DNA of 64,000 nt from Taibaiella soli (GTDB taxonomy: Bacteria > Bacteroidota > Bacteroidia > Chitinophagales > Chitinophagaceae), in the NCBI RefSeq assembly GCF_003236175.1, contig NZ_QKTW01000018.1, positions 1 to 64,000 on the forward strand. Direction: 5' to 3'. This document shows positions 18,349 through 27,801 of this stretch, in pieces; positions within the stretch are counted from its first letter, which is position 1, and the number at the start of each line of letters is the position of its first letter. A program made the translations under genes and the position numbers. The notes beneath the pieces were generated by a model that was not told the DNA's origin, searched no databases, and worked only from the letters and a program-made list of their open reading frames with translations.

Positions 18349-20079
18349 ATGGCAACAACCGCCTCATCAAAAAGAAAAAAGCAACAACGGCAGGCCACTG
18401 TCCGTATCGCCATAATGCTTGCCATTCTGGTGTGCGTAAATATGCTGGCTGCGCGTTTTCACTACGGTTTTGATCTGACGAAGGAAAAACGTTTTACACT
18501 TTCTGAGCCAACAAAAGATATGCTGCGCGAAATGAAAGGTACCGCCGTGGTGACGGTATATCTTCAGGGTAAATTTCCCGCCGGTTTTCAGCGTTTGCAG
18601 GAAGCTACAAGAGAACGTCTGACGTCTTTTAAAGAATATGCAGGAAATCACGTTGTGTATCGTTTCATAGATCCGTTTGAAGGAAAATCGGAAAATGAAA
18701 AAGCGGCGCTGTATAAACAGTTCGGCGATAAAGGCATTGAGCCGGTAAATCTTTCTATTAAGAGCTCCAGCGATTATACACAACAGATCATCATCCCATA
18801 TGCGGTTGTTTCTTACAACGGTCGTGAATTGCCGGTAAAATTGCTGGAAACCCACCTGGGTCTGTCTGACAAGGAACAGCTGAATAACTCAGAGTCGCTG
18901 CTGGAATACAAACTGGCAGATGCTATTCACAAACTGATGTCTCCGGACAAAGCAGAGATCGCTTATGTAATGGGTAATGGTGAAGTGCTTGGTGAGCGTA
19001 CTTATGACGCATTGACCACTTTGCAGAAACTTTATCGTGTAGATACTATTGATCTGAAGAGCGGTGCGGCTATCCCTACGGTTTATAAAACAATTATCAT
19101 CAATCGTCCTACGGTTCCTTTTGACGATAAAGATAAATTTAAGCTCGACCAGTATATTATGTACGGCGGTCACGTGCTTTGGCTGATCGATCCGCTGAAT
19201 GCGCCGGTAGACAGTCTGCGCAATTCACAGCAGTTCATTACTTCAGAATACAATCTTAATCTCGATGACCAATTGTTTAAATACGGTGTGCGTATTAACA
19301 ATGATCTGATCGAAGATCTGCAGTGTAATAAAATTCCGGTCATCCAGGAAGGTAGCACGGCAGACCAGCCACAATACGATTTCAACAACTGGTATTATCT
19401 GCCGGTGTTTACGCCGTCTTCACATCATCCGATAGTAAACAATATGGATGCGATCATGGGCTTCTTTGTGAGCAGCATGGATACAATCGCCAATCCGGAA
19501 GTGAAGAAAACAATATTGCTGGAGTCTTCCAACTACAGCCGTGTCACGCCATCTCCAGTGCGTGTATCGCTTGCGATGACCAAGTTTGCGCCGCGTCCGG
19601 AATTGTTTAATAAACCGTTCCAACCGGTAGCGGTATTGCTGGAAGGTAAATTCCAGTCAGTGTTTCAAAATCGTCTGGCACCATCTTTCCTGAAAGTATT
19701 GAGTGACTCGCTGAAACAACCGTTCAAGGCTCAGTCCGATACCACGGGGAGCATGATCGTTATTTCTGACGGTGATATGTTGCTCAATGAATTTTCGCAG
19801 AACCAGGGTATGCTGGAAATGGGTTACTGGCGTTTCCCGCCAACCCGTTATGCAAACAAAGCATTTTTCCTGAACTGTATCGAATATCTGACTGATCATT
19901 CCGGCTTGCTGGAAGCACGTTCCAAAGATCTGCGCCTTCGTCTGCTGGATGCTGGCCGCGTTGGTAAAGAACGTACCCTTTGGCAGTTTGTAAACATCGG
20001 TATTCCTATCATCCTTGTATTGATTTTTGCTGCTTGTTACCTGTTCTTCAGAAAACGCAGGTACGAGAAGATTAAGTAA
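18349..20079 (+). CDS. gldG: Gliding-motility-associated ABC transporter protein GldG
   Basis: The 576-residue protein has an N-terminal membrane segment (IAIMLAILVCVNMLAARF), a large extracytoplasmic part starting with the family pattern FDLTKEKRFTLSEPTKDML, and a C-terminal membrane segment (IGIPIILVLIFAACYLFF) before a basic tail. This is the standard GldG/ABC-accessory architecture. It is predicted to form a complex with GldF. It lies between gldF and the DUF4340 gene, with only 18 bp to the latter. Confidence 0.92.
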   Translation: MATTASSKRKKQQRQATVRIAIMLAILVCVNMLAARFHYGFDLTKEKRFTLSEPTKDMLREMKGTAVVTVYLQGKFPAGFQRLQEATRERLTSFKEYAGNHVVYRFIDPFEGKSENEKAALYKQFGDKGIEPVNLSIKSSSDYTQQIIIPYAVVSYNGRELPVKLLETHLGLSDKEQLNNSESLLEYKLADAIHKLMSPDKAEIAYVMGNGEVLGERTYDALTTLQKLYRVDTIDLKSGAAIPTVYKTIIINRPTVPFDDKDKFKLDQYIMYGGHVLWLIDPLNAPVDSLRNSQQFITSEYNLNLDDQLFKYGVRINNDLIEDLQCNKIPVIQEGSTADQPQYDFNNWYYLPVFTPSSHHPIVNNMDAIMGFFVSSMDTIANPEVKKTILLESSNYSRVTPSPVRVSLAMTKFAPRPELFNKPFQPVAVLLEGKFQSVFQNRLAPSFLKVLSDSLKQPFKAQSDTTGSMIVISDGDMLLNEFSQNQGMLEMGYWRFPPTRYANKAFFLNCIEYLTDHSGLLEARSKDLRLRLLDAGRVGKERTLWQFVNIGIPIILVLIFAACYLFFRKRRYEKIK

Positions 20080-20097
20080 ACTTTTTAAGAAGAAGAG

Positions 20098-21180
20098 ATG
20101 CGTAAAACGATTTTATACCTGCTCGTTCTCGCCGTATTGGGCGTTGGGGTTTGGTATGTGCTTTTCAGGAATAGTGACAATAATATTTTTGGCGCTTCAG
20201 AAGCAGGCTTTACCATTCCGGATACGGGAAGCATTGGTAAAATATACATGGCGCGCACTGATGGTACGGGTGTTACTATTGAACGTGAAGGCAACGGCTG
20301 GAAGGTGAATAAACAATATGATGTTTTGAAGTCTTCCCTGAAAAGTCTGATGAGTGCTATGGCAAAACAAGTGGCTGATTATCCGGTTCCGGAATCAGAG
20401 CACAACATGGTGATTAAAAGCATTGCCGGTAATGGCGTGAAAGTAGAAGTCTACAACCGGGAAGGAAAGAAAATGCGTGTGTATTATGTCGGTGATGAAG
20501 TGCATAATTTTATGGGTACTTACATGCTGATGGAAGGTGCTAAACGTCCGTATGTAGTAAATATTCCGGGTTTTGATGGTTATCTGACGCCGCGGTATAC
20601 TACCAATATCAAAGACTGGCAGGATCGTAACGTGTTTGATTTTTCTGCTGATCAGATCAGAAGTGTGACTATAAAATATGATGAGTCTCCGCTGAACAAC
20701 TTCGTTATTTCTCAGGATGATAAAGGAAAGGTTTCCGTAAAATTGGATAGTAATCTGACTAATTTGAAGGAACTGAATGAGGAACGGGCCACTAAATACC
20801 TGACTTTCTTCCAGAATGTAAACTGTGTGGGTTATGTAAATGGCGCAATCGGTATGGATTCTATTATCCGTTCGGTGCCGAGACGCTGTACTGTTGATGT
20901 ACTGGCGAAAGACGGTACCTTGAAACATATTGATGTATACTGGCATATTCTTGACCGCCGTAGTAAAAACACGCTGACGCCGATGAAGAATTACCGTAAT
21001 GAATTTGACTCTGATCGTTTTTATGCAATCATGAATAACGGAAAGGACACCGCGGTGATTCAGCGTTTTATTTTCGATAAGATCTTCCGTAATGGTTATG
21101 AGTTCTACGAAAAAAATCTGGAGCCACAACCGGAAGAACATCTGGAAGGTGAGATCCAGAAGAAAATTCAAATGAAATAA
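20098..21180 (+). CDS. DUF4340 domain-containing protein
   Basis: The 360-residue protein has an N-terminal membrane anchor (TILYLLVLAVLGVGVWYVLF) and a soluble domain with the DUF4340 look (TDGTGVTIEREGNGWKVNKQYDV). Its function is not known. The place directly after gldG is conserved in many Bacteroidota and suggests a role with that ABC complex. A purine-rich ribosome site (AGAAGAG) lies just before the ATG. Confidence 0.85.
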   Translation: MRKTILYLLVLAVLGVGVWYVLFRNSDNNIFGASEAGFTIPDTGSIGKIYMARTDGTGVTIEREGNGWKVNKQYDVLKSSLKSLMSAMAKQVADYPVPESEHNMVIKSIAGNGVKVEVYNREGKKMRVYYVGDEVHNFMGTYMLMEGAKRPYVVNIPGFDGYLTPRYTTNIKDWQDRNVFDFSADQIRSVTIKYDESPLNNFVISQDDKGKVSVKLDSNLTNLKELNEERATKYLTFFQNVNCVGYVNGAIGMDSIIRSVPRRCTVDVLAKDGTLKHIDVYWHILDRRSKNTLTPMKNYRNEFDSDRFYAIMNNGKDTAVIQRFIFDKIFRNGYEFYEKNLEPQPEEHLEGEIQKKIQMK

Positions 21181-21229
21181 TTTAGAAAGTCAAAAGTCAA
21201 AGGTTTGCCTGATTGACAATATGGAGTTA

Positions 21230-21263
21230 AGCAAGGGTGCTGGAACGGCACTCTTGCTTTTTT
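21230..21263 (+). terminator. Rho-independent terminator of the gldFG operon
   Basis: AGCAAGGGTGC pairs with GCACTCTTGCT (11 bp, one G-T pair) and is followed by a T run, about 50 bp after the DUF4340 stop. Confidence 0.85.
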
Positions 21264-21453
21264 ATTCGTTTTGGCTGAAATTGACCGGCTAGTTATTCAG
21301 TTTGTCGATTTACTGTAGTTGATTATCAATAACAATACTTCGGCAATCAATATACAGTTGCATGGCCTGTTTTCAGTTAGCTTTAGTTTTTGACTTTTTA
21401 ATTTAAACCCTAACTTGCTTATTATTCAGTTTTAAGTCTTAGCCGCAAAACAT

Positions 21454-23958
21454 ATGCTCGCCGCCCAACAAATCTGTGCCTGGAGTCAGGGAACATGGAT
21501 GGCTTTTCATGCCGATATCGTAATAGAAGAACTCATTATAGACAGCCGGAAGATCAATGAGCCGGAGACTGCTTTATTTATTGCACTTAAAGCGCCGCGT
21601 CGCGATGGGCACAGCTTTATTGCCAGTGCTTATGATAAAGGTGTGCGCAATTTTTTAGTGCAGGAAGAAATCAATACTTCTGATTATCCCGGCGCTAATT
21701 TCATTCTTGTAAAGGATACGCTCAAGGCGTTGCAGCTGTTTGTAGCGCAATACCGCAAACAATTCAGCATTCCGGTAATCGGTATAACCGGCAGTAACGG
21801 AAAAACCGTAGTGAAAGAATGGTTGTTTCAGCTGTTGAGCAATAGTTTCAGCATTGCGCGCAGTCCTAAGAGTTATAATTCACAGATTGGCGTACCGCTT
21901 TCGGTGTGGCTGCTAGAGCCCGAAAACGAATTGGGCATTTTTGAAGCCGGGATTTCCCAACCCGGTGAAATGGAAAATCTGGAGCGCATCATCAAACCAG
22001 ACATTGGCATCTTTACCAACATTGGTGAGGCGCACAGTGAAGGGTTTATGAATTTGCGTCAAAAGATCAACGAAAAACTGATTCTTTTCCGGAACGCCAA
22101 ACAACTTATTTATTGCAGCGATCATCCTGAGTTAAATGAGGCAATGGCGCAATACATTCACCAGATAAAAGGAAATGGCAGCGAACCGGATCTTCAGTTA
22201 TTTACCTGGTCGCAAAAGCACGAAGCAGATCTGCGTATTACGCGACTGGAGCAGATTGATAGCAAAACAAAAATAGAAGGACAATATCAGGGTGTCGATC
22301 TTGCGATCACAATTCCGTTTACAGACCCTGCGTCGGTAGAAAATGCGATTCACTGCTGGTGCACGTTGTTATTGCTGAAAGTGCCGCAGCAGGAAATCGA
22401 AAAGCAAATGGAGCAGCTGCACACTGTGGCGATGCGCCTGGAGCTGCGTCATGGCATTAATGACAGCACGCTTATCAACGATACGTACAATTCAGATCTT
22501 ACCTCTCTGTACATTGCGCTTGATTATCTTGAACAGCAAAAACAACACAATCACCGCACGGTGATCCTGTCAGACATGCTGCAGATTGGCAAGCCCGATA
22601 TGTTGCTCTATGAAGAGGTTGCAGAAGCCATAGCACGCAGAAATATTCAGCGTTTTATTGGTATCGGACCGGCTTTGTATAAAAGCAAATCATTGTTCAG
22701 AGCGCATAAAAAGCTGCGTAGCATTTTCTTCAAATCGACAGAAGAGTTTATTAAAAAACTGCACCTGGTCGATTTCGATAAGGATGCCATTTTGTTGAAA
22801 GGTGCACGTAGTTTCCGATTTGAAAAGGTATCCATTCTGCTGGAGCAGGAAGTGCATCAGACCGTACTTTCCATTGACCTCTCTGCCATGATGAATAACC
22901 TGAATGTTTTTCGCACGCGAGTTGCGCCGGGCGTAAAGGTGATGGCGATGGTAAAAGCATTTTCTTACGGAAGTGGTAGTTACGAAGTCGCTTATGCGTT
23001 GCAATACGCAGGAGTGGATTATCTCACCGTTGCTTATACCGATGAAGGTATTGCGTTGCGCAAGGCGGGTATCAGCTTGCCGATTATGGTGATGAGTCCG
23101 GATTCCGGTTCTTTCGACCGGATGATTGCCTGGAAACTGGAACCTGAAATTTTTAACCTCCGTTCACTGGAATTATTTACCCGTATGGCGCAAACGATGC
23201 AGGTAAAGGAATATCCGATCCATATCAAACTAGATACTGGCATGCATCGCCTCGGATTTATGGTACATGAATTACCAGATCTATTTACAGAGCTGGCGCA
23301 AAATGAACATGTAAAAGTGGCAAGTGTATTCAGTCATCTGGCGGGCAGCGAAGATGCGGGACTGGATGAATTCACGCGTCAGCAGGCCGCAGCATTTCGC
23401 TCTATGAGTGATTCGCTGACGCTGCAACTTGGCTACAAGCCTTATTTGCATTTGTGTAACTCGGCAGGTATAGCCCGTCATCCGGAACTGCATTTTGATA
23501 TGGTTCGCCTTGGTCTGGGATTGTATGGTGTAGACGGCAGTGGTGTATTGCATGATGAACTGATACAGGTGGGTACGTTAAAAACGACGATTGCACAGAT
23601 TAAAGAGCTTGATCCTGGAGAAACAGTTGGTTATAACCGTCGTGGTAAAGTAGATCATCCGATGCGGATCGCTACCATTTCTATTGGCTATGCAGACGGT
23701 TATCCACGAGCTTTGGGGAACGGGACTGCGCACGTATTGATTCACGATAAACCTGCAAAACTTGTAGGCGTTGTGTGCATGGATATGTGTATGGTAGATG
23801 TTACCGGTATCCCAGAAGCAAAAGAAGGCGATGAGGTAATTGTATTTGGTAGAGAACTACCGCTCACACAACTTTCACAATGGGCTGATACCATTCCGTA
23901 TGAGATGATGACGGGTATTTCGCAAAGGGTGAAAAGGGTGTATGTGAATGAGGGATAA
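21454..23958 (+). CDS. Fused MurF (UDP-MurNAc-tripeptide:D-Ala-D-Ala ligase) and alanine racemase
   Basis: The 834-residue bifunctional enzyme does two steps of peptidoglycan precursor synthesis. Residues 1 to about 455 are a Mur ligase: P-loop GSNGKT at 113-118, the adjacent ligase-type GIFEAGIS and the C-terminal DTYNSDLTSL segment. Residues about 465-834 are a fold-III alanine racemase: the PLP lysine is K501 (MVKAFSYGSG) and the catalytic tyrosine of the other subunit is Y746 (GYADGYPRALGNG). The PLP motif departs from the usual VKANAYGHG (Phe-Ser for Asn-Ala, Ser for His). The fusion is common in Bacteroidota, where it makes D-Ala and then uses D-Ala-D-Ala. Confidence 0.95.
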   Translation: MLAAQQICAWSQGTWMAFHADIVIEELIIDSRKINEPETALFIALKAPRRDGHSFIASAYDKGVRNFLVQEEINTSDYPGANFILVKDTLKALQLFVAQYRKQFSIPVIGITGSNGKTVVKEWLFQLLSNSFSIARSPKSYNSQIGVPLSVWLLEPENELGIFEAGISQPGEMENLERIIKPDIGIFTNIGEAHSEGFMNLRQKINEKLILFRNAKQLIYCSDHPELNEAMAQYIHQIKGNGSEPDLQLFTWSQKHEADLRITRLEQIDSKTKIEGQYQGVDLAITIPFTDPASVENAIHCWCTLLLLKVPQQEIEKQMEQLHTVAMRLELRHGINDSTLINDTYNSDLTSLYIALDYLEQQKQHNHRTVILSDMLQIGKPDMLLYEEVAEAIARRNIQRFIGIGPALYKSKSLFRAHKKLRSIFFKSTEEFIKKLHLVDFDKDAILLKGARSFRFEKVSILLEQEVHQTVLSIDLSAMMNNLNVFRTRVAPGVKVMAMVKAFSYGSGSYEVAYALQYAGVDYLTVAYTDEGIALRKAGISLPIMVMSPDSGSFDRMIAWKLEPEIFNLRSLELFTRMAQTMQVKEYPIHIKLDTGMHRLGFMVHELPDLFTELAQNEHVKVASVFSHLAGSEDAGLDEFTRQQAAAFRSMSDSLTLQLGYKPYLHLCNSAGIARHPELHFDMVRLGLGLYGVDGSGVLHDELIQVGTLKTTIAQIKELDPGETVGYNRRGKVDHPMRIATISIGYADGYPRALGNGTAHVLIHDKPAKLVGVVCMDMCMVDVTGIPEAKEGDEVIVFGRELPLTQLSQWADTIPYEMMTGISQRVKRVYVNEG

Positions 23959-24021
23959 ATTCAAATTCAAAAACAAAATGTCATTTGTTCCCGCGGATAT
24001 GTTTTGATTTTTGACCTAAAT

Positions 24022-24062
24022 AAAAAAGCGGCGGCCTACAATTTGTAGGCCGCCGCTTTTTA
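24022..24062. terminator. Bidirectional terminator
   Basis: A near-perfect 18-19 bp inverted repeat (AAAAAGCGGCGGCCTACA with its complement) has A and T tracts at its ends and lies between the convergent murF-alr and M43 protease genes. Confidence 0.93.
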
Positions 24063-24074
24063 TCATTTGAAAGA

Positions 24075-27000
24075 TTACTTAGTAAGTGTCACACGTGCAG
24101 TGCCGGTATTGCCACTTGCATCGCGCAGTACTACAAAATAAGTACCGCTTGCAAAATGCGACAGATCGAGCACTTTACGGTTGGTGTTGCTGATATCTTC
24201 ATGCAGCAGACCCTGGCCAACGCTGTTGTATACATCTACTTTCATGCTGACAGATTTGCCATTCCAATCCAGTGTCAGTAAACCGTTTGTTGGGTTAGGG
24301 AAGATGCTCAGTTCACTCATGTTGTATGTATTTACGTTCAGGAGTGTAATGTTCAGGATATTCGAAGAACCAGAGCTACAAGCACCGTTGGTAGCTACGC
24401 AGTAGTATTGGCCTGCTTCAGTTGGAGCATACGTTGGATTTGTTGCGCCAGCGATCAAGCCGTTAGGACCATACCATTGTACAGAAGCGCTTGTGTTAGC
24501 AACCAGCAAAGTTCCGATCAGAGAAATAACAGGAGCGCCCGGCGTTGGAAGACGAACGATTGCGATCTGTGCAGAGTTAACCGTGTCCTGTGTACGACAA
24601 CCAGTAGCTGTAGCAATTACACGTACAGTAAGAATATCGCCGTCAGCCAGTGAATTACTGCTGTAAGTATTGCCGTTAGCAACAGGATTGCCGTTTACAA
24701 ACCATGTGTAATCAGGATTTGCACCCATGTTTACCGCAGTTGCAGTATAAGCAAGTACTGAGTCCGCACAGCCTGGGTTGTTGCCCGCAGTCAATGCAGT
24801 CGTTACAGAAGTTGTATCCAGTTGGTCGATTTCGATAGACAGTGTGTTTGATGTTACAACAGGATTCGCTACACAGCTATTGCTTGAAGTCAGCACGCAA
24901 GTAACAACATCGCCGGTAGCGAGGGTTATACTTGTAAAAGTTATAGCGTTTGTGCCGGTAGAAACACCGTTGATTTTCCAGTCGTATGTTGGCGTTGTGC
25001 CTGGATTGACAGCAGTTGCAGTGAACGTGATCGTTTTACCTGCGCATGAAGGATTAGTACCAGCTGTCTGCGCAATATTTACTGTAGCCGTCAGTGGTGT
25101 AAATGTAACCGTAACCGGGCTGGATGTTACAGGACCAGAAGTTACACAGTGACTGCTCGATGTCATTTGTACTGTAACAACGTCGCCATTATTTAACGCA
25201 GTAGAAGCATAGGTTGTATTTGTAGCTCCCGGAATAGCGGAACCATTCAGCATCCATTGGTAAGTAGGAGCTGCGCCACCATTTGTTGGTGCAGCTGTAA
25301 AAGTGATCAACAGACCCGGGCAGCCAGGGTTACCAGTTGCAGTGTTTGCTACAGATGCAATCAGTATGTTGGTATGAGCAACTGTAATTACGTTTGAAGT
25401 TGCAGGACCATTGGTAACACATGAAGAAGAAGACGTCATGATTACTTTAACCAGGTCGCCGGCATTCAGTCCGCTTGGTGCTGTATAAGTAGCATTCGTA
25501 GCACCTGCAACAGCGATATTGTTTACATACCACTGGTAAGCAGGAGTAGCGCCGCCATTTACTGGCACAGCTGTAAAGCTCATCGGATCAGATGTACAGG
25601 CAGGATTCGTTGGCGTAGTGATAGAAACAGATGCAGACAGGTTATTTACGCGTGAAACGACAAATGGCGCAGAGAATACGCTGTCAGTTCCGCCGCAGGT
25701 AGCAGCGGTAGTGTAAAACATTTCTACTGTTACAATGCTGTTGTTCGTCAGCGTACTGTTGGTATACGTAGAACCGGTTGCACCGGCAACCAAAGTATTA
25801 TTTACATACCATTGATAAGTAGGACTTACAGCATATTGATCAGGAGTAGCAGTAAATGTTACTGCGCTGGTCACGCATGAAGGATTGGCACTCGCTGTAA
25901 CTGTTACAGTAGAGGTGCTGTGTGCTGGTCTGATGTACACTGTGTAATCTTCCGCCTGTCCATATGCCAATTGCGTACAAGGGCCAGGGGTAGTGCCAAG
26001 ATCAGAAACGACGCGCATGCGGAGTGGCGTACATGTAGGCGCACTTGCAGGAACTGTAAATGAAGCTGTATGCGTTTTAGCATTGCTGCTGGTCAGAATC
26101 ATTTCATTACTTGTGAATTGACCATCGTTATTGTAATCGATATAAGCTACACAGTTTTCATTGTTGTATTGATTCGTCTGAACAGTGATCGTGTAGTTTA
26201 CGCCTACCATCAGGTTAGCGCGTTGCGAGCAAGTTCTGTCATAAAAAACTTTATAGCCATCAGTAGTATAACCACCAGAATTAGCCTGAAGGTCACTTAC
26301 TTTCACACTGCGAGGACCGATGTCATATTGGTTGCCCGAGTTGGTGATTGTTGGTGTACACTGTGCTGCAATTACGCTTGTTGCTGCCGGAGGTGTAGCG
26401 CCCAGTGAGCTCAGCAGGCCAGAACGCAGTGATGTCAGATTGAAAATTACTTTGGTACGCTGACCAGCAGTAAAACGATTCTGACAGTTAGAATAGTTCA
26501 TGAAATTTCTCTGTGTGTTCTGCCATGCAGCATTCGTACATGGGTTGATACCATTCGGACAAGTGCCTGGAGAATACTCCATCATTGGTTCTGTATCACA
26601 CACCTGGTCGCCGTCTGTATTACAGTTGTTATTTGCCGGGCAACTAGAGGTAGTGCCACCCTGGAAGGTGTGGTAAAGACCCATTGCGTGACCGATTTCG
26701 TGCGGCAGTGTAATATCGCCTGCGTTGGATTGAGTAGCCAGCATGATGGTACCATCATATACCGGTGCAGCACCTGCGAAATAAGCAAAGCCCGCGGTGA
26801 ATACCTGACCCGGAGTGGTACCGTCTTCACCGTCAATTTTATTTACGATCCAGATATTATAGTAGTCGTAAGTAGGCCAGCGATCATAATTTTTCAGCGT
26901 AGTATCATCCAGTCCGCCAACGTTACCATTTATATTGCCGTTAACGCCGGAATTAATGTATTGTTGATTAGTTACCGTATAGCGGTCAATACCACTGGTG

Positions 27001-27431
27001 CTGCCGCAGTTTGGATCGCGTTGTGCCAGTTTAAAGCGCAGTGGAATGTAAGCGCCGCCATTCGTAGAATCCGGATAGCCTGACCATGTGGCCGCGTATG
27101 ATTTGTTCAGATAATCGATCATACTGATGATCTGAGCATCTGTTGGGTTGTATATTGATCCAATAGCGCCACCGGTATTCATTACGTGTACTACTACAGG
27201 AATTTCATAAACCGTTCCGCCCGCTGTATTGAGTATCAGTGCATTTGGGTTTGACAGCGACTGCATATGCTGCGCCCATTGCATTGCATTCTGCTGGATG
27301 GACTGATTGTAGGCAGGGTTGGTGGTCATCATATGCTGATGGATGGCATCAAAACCGCACACAGCCTGCGCCTTCGCTGATAAGACGGCACTACAACAGG
27401 CTAGGAAGAGTAGCGTAATTTTACGTATCAT
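24075..27431 (-). CDS. Large secreted M43 metalloprotease with GEVED, Ig-like repeats and T9SS domain
   Basis: The 1118-residue protein has a signal peptide (to about residue 21), an M43 pappalysin-like domain with the complete zinc motif HEIGHAMGLYH at 244-254 and Met-turn region RNFMNYSNC, then a GEVED-type domain (about 360-500; YDIGPRSVKVSDLQ ... QAEDYTVYI). Five tandem Ig/PKD-like repeats of about 90 residues follow (about 503-962), each with NPxC, FTA and a YQW-VN-type core, then a further Ig-like unit and a T9SS sorting domain (LSIFPNPTNGLL ... LSHFASGTYFVVL). It is predicted to be extracellular. It is more distantly related to the two proteases at 655-5613 and keeps all active-site residues. 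Confidence 0.9.
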   Translation of the reverse strand: MIRKITLLFLACCSAVLSAKAQAVCGFDAIHQHMMTTNPAYNQSIQQNAMQWAQHMQSLSNPNALILNTAGGTVYEIPVVVHVMNTGGAIGSIYNPTDAQIISMIDYLNKSYAATWSGYPDSTNGGAYIPLRFKLAQRDPNCGSTSGIDRYTVTNQQYINSGVNGNINGNVGGLDDTTLKNYDRWPTYDYYNIWIVNKIDGEDGTTPGQVFTAGFAYFAGAAPVYDGTIMLATQSNAGDITLPHEIGHAMGLYHTFQGGTTSSCPANNNCNTDGDQVCDTEPMMEYSPGTCPNGINPCTNAAWQNTQRNFMNYSNCQNRFTAGQRTKVIFNLTSLRSGLLSSLGATPPAATSVIAAQCTPTITNSGNQYDIGPRSVKVSDLQANSGGYTTDGYKVFYDRTCSQRANLMVGVNYTITVQTNQYNNENCVAYIDYNNDGQFTSNEMILTSSNAKTHTASFTVPASAPTCTPLRMRVVSDLGTTPGPCTQLAYGQAEDYTVYIRPAHSTSTVTVTASANPSCVTSAVTFTATPDQYAVSPTYQWYVNNTLVAGATGSTYTNSTLTNNSIVTVEMFYTTAATCGGTDSVFSAPFVVSRVNNLSASVSITTPTNPACTSDPMSFTAVPVNGGATPAYQWYVNNIAVAGATNATYTAPSGLNAGDLVKVIMTSSSSCVTNGPATSNVITVAHTNILIASVANTATGNPGCPGLLITFTAAPTNGGAAPTYQWMLNGSAIPGATNTTYASTALNNGDVVTVQMTSSSHCVTSGPVTSSPVTVTFTPLTATVNIAQTAGTNPSCAGKTITFTATAVNPGTTPTYDWKINGVSTGTNAITFTSITLATGDVVTCVLTSSNSCVANPVVTSNTLSIEIDQLDTTSVTTALTAGNNPGCADSVLAYTATAVNMGANPDYTWFVNGNPVANGNTYSSNSLADGDILTVRVIATATGCRTQDTVNSAQIAIVRLPTPGAPVISLIGTLLVANTSASVQWYGPNGLIAGATNPTYAPTEAGQYYCVATNGACSSGSSNILNITLLNVNTYNMSELSIFPNPTNGLLTLDWNGKSVSMKVDVYNSVGQGLLHEDISNTNRKVLDLSHFASGTYFVVLRDASGNTGTARVTLTK

Positions 27432-27801
27432 GTGTGTATTAAATTTATGTAAACCCAGATACAGGGTTCAGTGTCGTAAAAATAAAAGATTCGGGAGATA
27501 AATACTAATACATTGGAATATTTGACAAATGAAGCGACAAACGACCTAAGAATGCCTGTCTACACTCAGAAGTGATAGTTGGTCGCGCAATAAATATATA
27601 GGTTGTTCCAGCCGCAGAAAAAACGTTTTTCGAAGGTAGAATTTATGCATTGTTTTTGAGTATATATTAATCTTCCACGAAGTCAATAATATTTTTTTCT
27701 GAAACTATTTCAATCTTCTTTGCTAAAACTTCCTTTTTTTATATTAAATCCTATCTTTGCCCACTCTATTTAAAAAATTATTGTTATAATCTACAGCACC
27801 T
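27432..27801. other. 370-bp divergent intergenic region
   Basis: This AT-rich region lies between the divergent M43 protease and secDF genes. A TATCTTTG box at 27752-27759, about 42 bp before the secDF ATG, fits a Bacteroidota -7 element, but I see no TTTG at the right distance upstream. No gene or repeat was seen. Confidence 0.45.
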